Assembly: GCA_937901105.1 (NCBI GenBank)
Contig: CALCHD010000180.1
Span: 1-8,554, forward strand
DNA from: an uncultured Bacteroidales bacterium
GTDB taxonomy: Bacteria > Bacteroidota > Bacteroidia > Bacteroidales > UBA932
Reading direction: 5' to 3'
Length of the DNA: 8,554 bases
Position 1 is the stretch's first letter. Each line of letters begins with the position of its first letter. A program made the translations under genes and the position numbers. Under the pieces are notes generated by a model. That model was not told the DNA's origin. It made no database searches and saw only the letters and a program-made list of their open reading frames with translations. Below, piece after piece: positions 1 through 7,156 of this stretch.

Positions 1-53
1 GTTCCAGACCAAGCGGCTGGCCGGACGGATTAGATTATTAATATAATTCAAGA
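1..53. other. Left edge: unassigned leader before the first gene
   Basis: No gene can be assigned here. Plus-strand frames close at TAG 31-33 (frame 1), TAA 39-41 (frame 3) and TAA 44-46 (frame 2), so the first 30 to 45 bases could be the tail of an upstream plus-strand gene, but too little is visible to tell which frame or what product. The first part is GC-rich; from about 31 it turns A/T-rich (ATTAT-TAAT-ATAAT near 34-47), as expected just before a start. I see no exact TAnnTTTG box and no Shine-Dalgarno, so the first gene may be co-transcribed from upstream. Confidence 0.4.
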
Positions 54-1718
54 ATGATTAAGATGGAAAGAATATATAGAGTGCTGGCACTGGCGTTGTG
101 TGCCGTATCATTGGCGTTTGCCGCGAATGCCCAGGAGAGGGTCTATGTCTCAACAGACAAGGAGTGCTATCTGGCAGGGGAGAACATGTGGATCTCAGTC
201 TATTGCCTGGATGATGCTGCAGGCGGGGATTCGCAGTTGAGCAAGGGGGCCTATCTTGAGTTTTATAATAAGGAGGGGCTGGTATCGCAGATAAAGCTTC
301 CGCTGAAAGAGGGCAGAGGCTGCGGACGGCTGCAGATACCACTGTCATTCGCAACCGGCAACTACTCTATTGCTGCCTATACCCAAAAATATGGCGGAGC
401 ATCAAAAGGGGAGTTCAATGGAAAGATTGTAACTGTCTTCAATACATTGTCGAGCCAAAGGGTTAAGGATGGTGTTGAGGTTGTTCCCGATGATGAGCCA
501 TTGATGGGTGACGGATCTTTAAAAGGGCGCTGCAACTGGTTGAGCGTAGATGTTCAGACAGGCAAGGCGGACGGAGAGTCTGTTCCTGTGGAGATTAAGA
601 ACCTTTCAGATAAGGGTGCATCTGTAAGTGTCTCCATTTATCATATAGATCCTCTTGGTGAAATGGTGGGGGCTTACGGCTATGACAGGACCACGCTTCT
701 GGAGCGCAAGGGTGATTTTGAATTGTCCCCTGAAGTTGACTATGCAGGAGAGGTGATAAAAGTGCGTATTTCGTCGGGAAGCAAGAAGTCTGACATGAAG
801 GATGTGACAGTGTATATGTCAGCTATGGGAAATACTGATGATATTTATATAAACACTGCAGATGAGAAGGGTGAGGCAGTCTACTATACTTCCAATATCT
901 ATGGAACAAGGGATCTTGTGTTTGAGGTGGAGGGTGACACATCCAGCATGTACAATGTGGAGATTCTCCAGCAGAAGGCGCACCACAGGGTTGCCGGCAT
1001 TCCTGTATTGAAGATATCTCCAAAAATGAAGGAGGCTCTGCAGAGCAGGGGTATGGACATGCAGATTGCAAAGAGGTTTGAGGCTGATACAATCTTCAAT
1101 CTTATGCCAAGAAGGGAGAACTCGTTCATTGGAACAGTTGAACCGAGGGTCTACAGGCTGGATGACTATACCAGATTCCCTGTTATGGAAGAGGTGGTAA
1201 GGGAGTTTGTGAAGGACTTGAGGATAAGGAAAGAGGGGGATGAGACAGTGATGAGGCTGCTGTGGAGAACAAAGGCAAGGGCGCTTGTGCTGCTTGACGG
1301 TGTTCCTGTAACAGACCACTCTTTGGTTGTAGGGCTTGATCCGCACCTGGTTAAGGAGATTGTACTTTATTCGCGCAGATATGTTCTCAACAACAGAGTC
1401 TATGATGGAGTGGTGAAGTTCAATACCTATAAAGGTGATATGGGTGGAGTGAAGCTCGCCCGCAATGTGAGCGTGGTAAACCATAGGGGTGTGCAGTATC
1501 CGCTTGCCTTCTTGGGAGACCAGCTGGCAGATATGCCAAACTACCCTAATTTCAACAATACAATATACTGGAATCCTGTAGTGGAGATAGAGAAGGGGGG
1601 GGCAGTATCGTTCAAGTGCATGAAGCCCCAGTATAAGGGGAGGTTCAGGATGGTGATTGAAGGCCTTGATTCAAATGGAGAGGAGGAATATCTCTCTACA
1701 TTCTTCACTATTGAATAG
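54..1718 (+). CDS. Exported protein of unknown function with macroglobulin-like N-terminus and TonB-plug-like C-terminal region
   Basis: The protein starts with a clear Sec signal peptide: basic start, hydrophobic run at about residues 9-24, and an ANA-Q cleavage site after residue 26. It should therefore reach the periplasm or outer membrane. A second ATG at 63 (MERIYR) gives a more compact signal peptide and may be the true start. Residues 28-130 (VYVSTDKECYLAGE... and YSIAAYT) look like the MG2 beta-sandwich of alpha-2-macroglobulin-type proteins, common at the N-terminus of large secreted Bacteroidota proteins. Residues about 408-465 (ALVLLDGVPV, DGVVKFNTYKGD) resemble a TonB-receptor plug. 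No beta-barrel follows, so it is not a TonB-dependent transporter. It is 554 residues; from memory, related proteins are often longer. pfkB follows after 6 bp, suggesting co-transcription. A G8 run lies near the 3' end. The function is unknown; the domain calls are from pattern recognition only. Confidence 0.85.
   Translation: MIKMERIYRVLALALCAVSLAFAANAQERVYVSTDKECYLAGENMWISVYCLDDAAGGDSQLSKGAYLEFYNKEGLVSQIKLPLKEGRGCGRLQIPLSFATGNYSIAAYTQKYGGASKGEFNGKIVTVFNTLSSQRVKDGVEVVPDDEPLMGDGSLKGRCNWLSVDVQTGKADGESVPVEIKNLSDKGASVSVSIYHIDPLGEMVGAYGYDRTTLLERKGDFELSPEVDYAGEVIKVRISSGSKKSDMKDVTVYMSAMGNTDDIYINTADEKGEAVYYTSNIYGTRDLVFEVEGDTSSMYNVEILQQKAHHRVAGIPVLKISPKMKEALQSRGMDMQIAKRFEADTIFNLMPRRENSFIGTVEPRVYRLDDYTRFPVMEEVVREFVKDLRIRKEGDETVMRLLWRTKARALVLLDGVPVTDHSLVVGLDPHLVKEIVLYSRRYVLNNRVYDGVVKFNTYKGDMGGVKLARNVSVVNHRGVQYPLAFLGDQLADMPNYPNFNNTIYWNPVVEIEKGGAVSFKCMKPQYKGRFRMVIEGLDSNGEEEYLSTFFTIE
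1595..1602 (+). repeat. G8 homopolymer inside the exported-protein gene
   Basis: Eight consecutive G residues encode part of Lys514-Gly515-Gly516. Reading the frames directly, losing one G gives a TGA after seven altered codons (Q Y R S S A after the glycines), and gaining one gives a TAA after about ten. Either change would remove the last 38 or so native residues. It could be a slippage site or simply two adjacent GGG glycine codons. Confidence 0.9.
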
Positions 1719-1724
1719 AAATAT

Positions 1725-2717
1725 ATGAAACCGGTCCTGGGAATAGGCAACGCTCTGGTGGATATTGTGTATTCCAGTGAAGCTCCTGCTGTGCTCAAGA
1801 GTGCAGGGATAGAGCTTGGGGTGCCCAACCATGTGTCACCGCAGGTGTTCAGTGCGGCACTGGAACTGGCCAGCGGGCTTCCTTGCACTACAGTCCCCGG
1901 AGGGGGTGCGGCAAATACAGTTGCAGCAGCCTCGCTGTTGGGTATGAAGTGTGCCTTTATGGGTAAGACAGGACAGGATGCAAATGGGGAGCTCTTTGCA
2001 GAAGAGCTCCGCAAGTACAATGTTGTGGACCTCCTTTTCAAGGGGAGTCTCCCTACAGGGTGTACAATGGCCTTCCCTTCAGGAACCCAGGGGGCTGTGG
2101 GCACTTTTATAGTCTCGATAGGTGCTGCCGGCACATTCTCCGGCAATGAAGTCTCCAGGGAGCTTTTCAAAGGGTATGGCTATCTGCATATGGAGGGATT
2201 TCTCCTCAATTCTGCAGATGTGGCCGAGACTGTGCTGGATATGGCACGGGATGAGGGGATGACCATATCATTTGATCTGGGAAGCAAAGGGCTGGTTGCC
2301 AGGTATAGGGAACGGGTGGAAAGGATAGTTGAGCAGTATGCGGATATTGTATTTGCCAATGAGCATGAGGCACTGGAGTTTACGGGGCTGGAGCCGGAAG
2401 AGGCCGCTATGGATATTGCAGGGAGGCTTGCCGGCAGAGGCGGCATAGCCGTTGTAAAATGTGGCGCTGGCGGTTCTGTTGTGGCACAAGGAGACAGCCA
2501 CTGGCGGATAGGAGCGGTTGAGGTTGAGGTGGCTGATGCCATTGGTGCCGGAGATGCATATGCTGCGGGGTTCCTGTATGCCCACTCTTTGGGTATGGAA
2601 CTGCAGGAGTGCGGAAAAAAAGCGGCAGCTGTTGCTGCCGCCGCTGTATCTGTAAAAGGCCCTAAAATTGACAGGGATCAGCTGTTGAAGATCTCTGCCA
2701 GGAACTTTCCGGTGTAG
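1725..2717 (+). CDS. PfkB-family kinase, adenosine-kinase-like (ribokinase fold)
   Basis: This is a cytoplasmic ATP-dependent kinase that phosphorylates a hydroxymethyl group of a sugar or nucleoside. Its 330 residues are normal for the family. Visible family marks are the N-terminal strand GIGNALVD (6-13), the substrate-side motif GGGAAN (59-64), and the PfkB signature DAIGAGDAYAAGF (271-283), where Asp277 is the expected catalytic base and GAG forms the anion hole. DIVFANEHEA (207-216) is the usual ATP-side segment. The overall pattern resembles the Bacteroidota group annotated as adenosine kinase or PfkB carbohydrate kinase, so adenosine is a plausible but unproven substrate. The signature reads D-A rather than the usual D-T at 271-272. 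The ATG at 1725 fits the N-terminal beta-strand, with 6 bp after the previous stop and no Shine-Dalgarno. The last 40 bp overlap the 3' end of uvrA on the other strand. Confidence 0.9.
   Translation: MKPVLGIGNALVDIVYSSEAPAVLKSAGIELGVPNHVSPQVFSAALELASGLPCTTVPGGGAANTVAAASLLGMKCAFMGKTGQDANGELFAEELRKYNVVDLLFKGSLPTGCTMAFPSGTQGAVGTFIVSIGAAGTFSGNEVSRELFKGYGYLHMEGFLLNSADVAETVLDMARDEGMTISFDLGSKGLVARYRERVERIVEQYADIVFANEHEALEFTGLEPEEAAMDIAGRLAGRGGIAVVKCGAGGSVVAQGDSHWRIGAVEVEVADAIGAGDAYAAGFLYAHSLGMELQECGKKAAAVAAAAVSVKGPKIDRDQLLKISARNFPV
2615..2641 (-). terminator. Intrinsic terminator of uvrA, inside the pfkB coding region
   Basis: On the minus strand, an 8-bp perfect GC-rich stem (GCGGCAGC / GCTGCCGC, loop AACA) is followed at once by seven T residues (complement of A7 at 2615-2621). 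It starts 36 nt after the uvrA stop at 2678, the expected place and direction. On the plus strand the same bases encode Lys-Lys-Ala-Ala-Ala-Val-Ala-Ala-Ala of PfkB (residues 298-306), and the hairpin is not followed by T there, so it should act only on uvrA transcripts. This is a structural prediction with no measured activity. Confidence 0.75.
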
Positions 2718-5512
2718 GAAGATTCGCATTCGGACACCTGTTCAGGTGTCCCCTCTGTAAGGATGCGTCCACCTCCCTGACCCCCTTCCGGACCCATATC
2801 AATAAGCCAGTCAACGCTCTTGAGCACATCAAGGTTGTGTTCAATTACAACAACGGTATTTCCTTGCTCTACAATCTGCTGAAGTACCCCAAGCAAAATC
2901 TTTATATCCTCAAAATGAAGTCCTGTGGTTGGCTCGTCCAATATATAGATGCTGTTGCCGGTGGCTTTCTTTGAGAGTTCCGTAGCAAGCTTTACCCTCT
3001 GGCTCTCTCCGCCGCTTAATGTGGTTGACGGCTGTCCAAGGGTTATGTAGCCCAGGCCTACATCATTAAGGGCCTTTATCTTCTGTGCGATTGACGGTAC
3101 AGGCTCAAAGAATTCCATTGCTTGTGCAATTGTCATCTCAAGCACATCGTTGATGCTTTTTCCCTTGTATTTTACAGCAAGGGTATCCTGGTTATAGCGT
3201 TTGCCGTTGCACTCCTTGCAATGCACATATACGCTTGGAAGGAAGTTCATCTCAATGGTCTCCACTCCGGCACCTTTGCAGGTTTCACATCTTCCCCCTT
3301 TTACGTTGAATGAGAAGCGTCCTGCCTTGAATCCTCTGATTTTTGCATCAGGTGTGCTCTCAAAAAGCTTCCTTATATCTCCAAATACGTTGGTGTAGGT
3401 TGCAGGGTTGCTGCGCGGGGTGCGTCCTATGGGGCTCTGGTCTACAACTATGAGCTTGTCTATGTTCTCTATTCCCACAATCTCCTTGTAAGGGAGAGGT
3501 GTTGCAAGGGAACGGTAGAAATGCTTGCTCAAGATTGGCATCAGGGTCTCATTTATCAGTGAGGACTTTCCGCTGCCGCTCACTCCGCTTATTCCAACAA
3601 GGCATCCCAAAGGGAGCTTCAGGTCTACACCCTTCAGGTTGTTTCCTGTTGCCCCTTTCAGTTCCAGGAACTTTCCGTTGCCTGTCCGTCGGGAAGAAGG
3701 GATCTCTATTTTCCTGATTCCTCTCAAATAGTCTGCTGTGTAGCTTCTCAATTTCTTGAGCTGTGCCGGTGACATCTTGTAGATATCTTCAGGTGCTCCG
3801 CTGTAAAGGAGCTCCCCTCCCAATGCTCCGGCTCCAGGGCCAAGGTCTATAAGGTGGTCGCTCTCGCGGATCATCTCCTCGTCGTGCTCCACTACCATTA
3901 CAGAGTTACCCTCATCCCTCAATCTCTTAAGGGAGTTGATGAGCTTGCGGTTGGCTCTCTGGTGCAGGCCTATGCTTGGCTCGTCCAGAATGTAGAGTAC
4001 GTTTACCAGCTTGCTGCCAATCTGGGTTGCAAGCCTTATGCGCTGGCTCTCTCCGCCGCTCAAGCTGCGGGTTGCACGGTCCAGTGAAAGGTAATTGAGG
4101 CCTACCTGCTGAAGGAATCCTATCCTGTCTGTAAGCTCCTTTATTATGTCCTGCGCTATCAGGTTCTGCTTGCTGTTCAGTTTTCCAGGAAGTGCCGCCA
4201 CCCATGCTGCAAGTTCATCTATATCCATGGCGCTTACCTGGGTGATGTCCTTCTCGTCTATCTTAAAGTGGTGGACATCCTTGTTCAGGCGTGTTCCCTT
4301 GCACTCCGGGCAGGTCATCTCCTCAATGAAGCGCTCCTTCTTCTCGTTGAGCTCTTCAGAGCTGTTCTGCTCAAGCTTGGATACTACACCTGCAAACGGT
4401 GCAAGCTGGGTGCCGTCTGCAAGGTTTACCTTAAAGAGCTCGTCTGTGCCGTAGATTATCATGTCAAGCACCTCCTGCGGCAGGTTCTTTACAGGCTCGT
4501 TGAGGGAGAACTCGTGGGTCTTGGCCATGCTCTCCAGTATTCTGAACCAGCTGTTGTCCTTGTATGATCCAAGAGGCTCAAACGCTCCCTGAAGAATGCT
4601 TTTTGAAGGGTTTGGGATAATCTTCTCCATATCTATCCTGGAGATGAATCCAAGTCCCTTGCATTTAGGACATGCACCTTGAGGGGAGTTGAAGGAGAAT
4701 GTATGTGGGGCTGGCTCCGGGAATGAGATTCCGCTCTGCGGGCACATGAGGTGCTTGCTGAAGAATCTCAACGGAACAGAATCCACATCGTCCTGGCTTT
4801 GAAGCTCCAGCAAGGCAAGTGTCCCCTTGCCCTGTTCCAGGGCCTGCTCAACGGAGTTGGCAATCCTCTTGTAGTCTTCATGTGAAGGGACAAGCTTGTC
4901 AATCACCAGCTCTATGAAGTGTGTCTTGTAACGGTCCAGCGGCTGCACATCTGCCAGGAAGTGCATCTGTCCGTCTATGCGTATCTGCTGGTATCCTTTC
5001 TTTACAAGGCTCTCCAGCAGCTCTTTGTAATGTCCTTTTCTGCCCACTACCAGCGGCGAGAGCACTATGCATTTCTTCCCTGCGTATGAATCCAGGATAA
5101 GGGATACAATCTGCTCATTGGTGTATTTTACCATTGGAAGCCCTGTGGCAGGGGAGTATGCTGTTGATGCCCTGGCATACAGCAGGCGGAGAAAGTCATA
5201 TATCTCCGTAATTGTTCCCACGGTAGAGCGGGGATTCTTGGAGGTAGTCTTCTGGTCAATGGAAATGGCCGGAGACAGGCCGTCGATGGAATCCACATCC
5301 GGCTTTTCCAATATGCCCATGAAGTGCTTGGCATATGTGGACAGCGTGTCCATGTAGCGCCTCTGGCCCTCTGCGTAGATTGTATCAAACGCAAGGGATG
5401 ACTTGCCGCTTCCGCTCAACCCTGTAACTGTAACCAGACTGTTGCGCGGGATGCTCACGTTAACACCCTTAAGGTTGTGCTCTTTAGCTCCTGTAACCTC
5501 TATCTTTTCCAT
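2678..5512 (-). CDS. uvrA: UvrA, excinuclease ABC subunit A
   Basis: UvrA is the damage-sensing ATPase of nucleotide excision repair; it dimerises, loads UvrB onto lesions and then leaves. The 944-residue length is standard. Two ABC ATPase units are visible: Walker A GLSGSGKSS (31-39) and GVSGSGKSS (643-651); signature LSGGESQ (484-490 and 832-838); Walker B ending LYILDEP (506-512) and IYILDEP (855-861). The segment at about 120-255 corresponds to the UvrB-binding region, so this is full-length UvrA rather than a shortened UvrA2-type paralogue. The zinc finger in the second half is intact (Cys742, 745, 765, 768). The first-half zinc module has Cys257, Cys281 and Cys284, but Ser260 replaces the fourth Cys. 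The start ATG at 5512 gives the canonical MEKIEVTGAKEHNLK start. It follows the transglycosylase by 16 bp, probably in one operon. A terminator lies 36 nt past the stop, inside pfkB. Confidence 0.97.
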   Translation of the reverse strand: MEKIEVTGAKEHNLKGVNVSIPRNSLVTVTGLSGSGKSSLAFDTIYAEGQRRYMDTLSTYAKHFMGILEKPDVDSIDGLSPAISIDQKTTSKNPRSTVGTITEIYDFLRLLYARASTAYSPATGLPMVKYTNEQIVSLILDSYAGKKCIVLSPLVVGRKGHYKELLESLVKKGYQQIRIDGQMHFLADVQPLDRYKTHFIELVIDKLVPSHEDYKRIANSVEQALEQGKGTLALLELQSQDDVDSVPLRFFSKHLMCPQSGISFPEPAPHTFSFNSPQGACPKCKGLGFISRIDMEKIIPNPSKSILQGAFEPLGSYKDNSWFRILESMAKTHEFSLNEPVKNLPQEVLDMIIYGTDELFKVNLADGTQLAPFAGVVSKLEQNSSEELNEKKERFIEEMTCPECKGTRLNKDVHHFKIDEKDITQVSAMDIDELAAWVAALPGKLNSKQNLIAQDIIKELTDRIGFLQQVGLNYLSLDRATRSLSGGESQRIRLATQIGSKLVNVLYILDEPSIGLHQRANRKLINSLKRLRDEGNSVMVVEHDEEMIRESDHLIDLGPGAGALGGELLYSGAPEDIYKMSPAQLKKLRSYTADYLRGIRKIEIPSSRRTGNGKFLELKGATGNNLKGVDLKLPLGCLVGISGVSGSGKSSLINETLMPILSKHFYRSLATPLPYKEIVGIENIDKLIVVDQSPIGRTPRSNPATYTNVFGDIRKLFESTPDAKIRGFKAGRFSFNVKGGRCETCKGAGVETIEMNFLPSVYVHCKECNGKRYNQDTLAVKYKGKSINDVLEMTIAQAMEFFEPVPSIAQKIKALNDVGLGYITLGQPSTTLSGGESQRVKLATELSKKATGNSIYILDEPTTGLHFEDIKILLGVLQQIVEQGNTVVVIEHNLDVLKSVDWLIDMGPEGGQGGGRILTEGTPEQVSECESSYTGKFLAEIFNS
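2732..2751. repeat. Perfect inverted repeat just past the pfkB stop, inside uvrA
   Basis: Arms GGACACCTG and CAGGTGTCC are exact reverse complements separated by TT. In RNA it could fold as a 7-bp stem with a 6-nt loop. It begins 14 nt after the pfkB stop codon, where a plus-strand terminator would sit, but CCTCTGTAAGG follows rather than a T-run. It also encodes uvrA residues around 921-927 (T-P-E-Q-V-S). It may slow or protect the pfkB transcript end, or be chance. Confidence 0.45.
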
Positions 5513-5528
5513 TGCCGTGTAAAAATTC

Positions 5529-6446
5529 CTAGTCTCTGCTTACCGGTACAAGCACCTGGTAAGTCTTGTTAAGTTTGTTTGTAAGCTTGTTTGAGCGGAT
5601 CCACTCGTTGCACATCTTAATCATCTTGAAGCTGGTGTTGTGCTTCCTTGCAAAATCGCTCCAGTTCTCAATAGGGCCCTTCACCTCAACCACCTTGCAC
5701 TCTATTGGCTTGTACTTATCCTCCTCTGCAATATTGAAGCCATACTCCTTGGGACTGTTCATGATTGTCTTGAATGCAATGGCCCTGTATACATATCTGG
5801 CAGTCTCAAGAGGGAGCTGCATGTCATAGTAGTCCTTGATTGACTGATAGCCTATGCGGCTGTCGATGTTTGCCATTCCCACGTTGTACGAAGCTGCGGC
5901 AAGTGTCCATGTGCCGTATTTTGCGTAGCCTTTCTTAAAGTATTTGCAGGCTGCACGGGTAGCCTTTTCCCAGTTGTACCTCTCATCAACCTCCGACCCC
6001 ACTTCCAGGCCGTAGTCCTTTGCCGTTCCGCTCAAGAACTGCCAGTACCCTTTTGCACCCGCAGGGGAAGAGGCCGGCTGCAGCGAGCTCTCCGCTACAC
6101 ACAGGTAAAAGAAATCCTCCGGAACACCCTCCTCCTTTAGAATCTTGCGTATCATCCCTTCATATCTTCCCGACAGCTGTATGATATATGAGAGGCTTCC
6201 GTGCCAGTAGCTGATGATGAGCATCTCCCTCTGGAGGCTCTCTCTCACATCGAAATGCTCAAGAGGAACCCTCTCTCCCGCAAAATCGGCCTCTGCAGGG
6301 ATTTTGGGGATTACGACATTCTGTACAGGCTGTTCCTGCCGCTGTCCCTCTCCACTACCCCAGAATGAGGATAAAAAACCGCTGTCCTGGCAATGCCCGT
6401 AAATGCATACAAGCGCTGCCAGCATTGTCAATGCCACTTTCTTCAT
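5529..6446 (-). CDS. Secreted lytic transglycosylase, MltD/SLT type, with a LysM-like C-terminus
   Basis: The protein cleaves peptidoglycan between MurNAc and GlcNAc, forming 1,6-anhydro ends, in the periplasm. Residues 1-19 form a signal peptide (MKKVALTMLAALVCIYGHC), likely cut near C19-Q20; the residue before that Cys is His, so a lipoprotein is unlikely. The SLT domain covers about 85-235: Glu119 in VAESS (117-121) is the expected catalytic acid, followed by SPAGAKGYWQFLSGTAKDYGL (127-147) and AAASYNVG (183-190), all family hallmarks. Residues about 253-300 (VEVKGPIENWSDFARKHN... and YQVLVP) resemble one divergent LysM wall-binding repeat, weaker than the catalytic call. The 305-residue length fits a compact MltD-like enzyme with one repeat. 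The start is preceded by TAGGAAG directly abutting the ATG, and the gene begins 4 bp after the MBL-fold gene, so translation is probably coupled. Its functional link to uvrA is not obvious. Confidence 0.9.
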   Translation of the reverse strand: MKKVALTMLAALVCIYGHCQDSGFLSSFWGSGEGQRQEQPVQNVVIPKIPAEADFAGERVPLEHFDVRESLQREMLIISYWHGSLSYIIQLSGRYEGMIRKILKEEGVPEDFFYLCVAESSLQPASSPAGAKGYWQFLSGTAKDYGLEVGSEVDERYNWEKATRAACKYFKKGYAKYGTWTLAAASYNVGMANIDSRIGYQSIKDYYDMQLPLETARYVYRAIAFKTIMNSPKEYGFNIAEEDKYKPIECKVVEVKGPIENWSDFARKHNTSFKMIKMCNEWIRSNKLTNKLNKTYQVLVPVSRD

Positions 6447-6450
6447 CTTC

Positions 6451-7101
6451 CTACTCGTATCTTAAGAATGGGTTGGTATTCAGTTCGTGGCCTATAGATG
6501 TCTCCGGACCGTGTCCTGGGAATACCCTGCTCATAGGGTCTGCAATCTTGCATACCTTGTTAAGCAGGCTCTCCATAAGTGCATCATAGTCTCCGCCAGG
6601 AAGGTCTGTGCGGCCTATGCTGCCCTGGAACAGCGAGTCGCCAGTGATGATGAATTTGTCGGGAGCAGAATAGAAGCATACTCCTCCTCTGGTATGGCCT
6701 GGGGTGTGCAGCACCTCAAGTGATGAGTTGCCGAATGCTACATTCTCACCCTCTACAAGCTCCACAAGGTTGTTTACAGGAGGCTGCGGGATGGTGTATC
6801 CGAACATCTGGCAGTATTGCTGTGCCCTCTCAAGCTGGCCTAGGTCCTCTTTGTGGATATAAGTAGGGATGCCCCATTTCTGTGAAACGAATGCATTGCC
6901 CATAACGTGGTCGAAATGGCCGTGGGTATTCAGAAGCTTTACAGGCTTAAGGCCGTTCTCCTCAATGAACTTTACAAGCCTTGCCTCCTCATTGCCGTTC
7001 TGCATTCCCGGGTCTATAATCACACACTCCTTGCTCTCGTCGTACAATACGTAGCAGCATTCGCGCAAGTCGTTAAAATAAAATGTCTTTATCTGTATCA
7101 T
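6451..7101 (-). CDS. MBL-fold metallohydrolase, glyoxalase II-like (YcbL type)
   Basis: This is a cytoplasmic metallo-beta-lactamase-fold hydrolase of 216 residues. The binuclear metal ligands are all present: T-H-G-H-F-D-H (His60, His62, Asp64, His65), His136 in HTPGHT, Asp155 in ITGDSLF, and His197 in FPGHG. The GDSLFQGSIGRTDLPGGD stretch (154-171) is typical of the glyoxalase II-like/YcbL group, whose members hydrolyse thioesters such as S-lactoylglutathione. Many Bacteroidota lack glutathione, so the natural substrate is uncertain. The reading frame is open up to 7170, but I place the start at 7101 for three reasons: AAAGGAGAC sits directly before that ATG, the homologous core MIQIKTFYFN starts there, and a -7 promoter box at 7127-7134 would lie inside the longer version. 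It is the first gene of the probable operon with the transglycosylase and uvrA. Confidence 0.9.
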   Translation of the reverse strand: MIQIKTFYFNDLRECCYVLYDESKECVIIDPGMQNGNEEARLVKFIEENGLKPVKLLNTHGHFDHVMGNAFVSQKWGIPTYIHKEDLGQLERAQQYCQMFGYTIPQPPVNNLVELVEGENVAFGNSSLEVLHTPGHTRGGVCFYSAPDKFIITGDSLFQGSIGRTDLPGGDYDALMESLLNKVCKIADPMSRVFPGHGPETSIGHELNTNPFLRYE

Positions 7102-7102
7102 G

Positions 7103-7110
7103 TCTCCTTT
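7103..7110 (-). promoter_or_regulatory. Strong Shine-Dalgarno that fixes the MBL hydrolase start
   Basis: Read on the minus strand, AAAGGAGA ends one base before the ATG (AAAGGAGAC-ATG). It is the best ribosome-binding sequence in the window; most other starts here have none. The spacing is short for a classical site, but it favours the start at 7101 over the upstream ATG at 7170. Confidence 0.6.
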
Positions 7111-7126
7111 AGTTTTGCGTGAAATA

Positions 7127-7134
7127 CAAAAATA
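7127..7134 (-). promoter_or_regulatory. Bacteroidota-type -7 box for the MBL hydrolase/transglycosylase/uvrA operon
   Basis: On the minus strand, TATTTTTG matches TAnnTTTG exactly and lies 25 nt before the ATG at 7101. A transcript starting about 7 nt downstream would have a short leader of about 20 nt carrying the Shine-Dalgarno. I find no convincing TTTG -33 box at normal spacing, so the call rests on the -7 box and position. Confidence 0.5.
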
Positions 7135-7156
7135 CTGATTTGTGAGCAATTTTTTG

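Noticed and set aside
819..1484. Long minus-strand open frame (221 codons) antisense to the exported protein gene
   Set aside because: It lies wholly opposite a well-supported gene, its translation has no recognisable motif or composition of a real protein, and no promoter or ribosome site is seen. It is a shadow frame.
1988..2010. 9-bp inverted repeat (GGAGCTCTT / AAGAGCTCC) inside pfkB
   Set aside because: It comes from two similar Glu-Leu codon pairs (GAG CTC) in ELFAEEL, sits mid-gene, and has no T-run or other context for a function.
1541..2170. Minus-strand open frame (209 codons) spanning the gap between the first two genes
   Set aside because: It runs antisense to two convincing coding regions; its Ser/Pro/Ala-rich translation reflects the complement of the other strand's codon use, with no motif.
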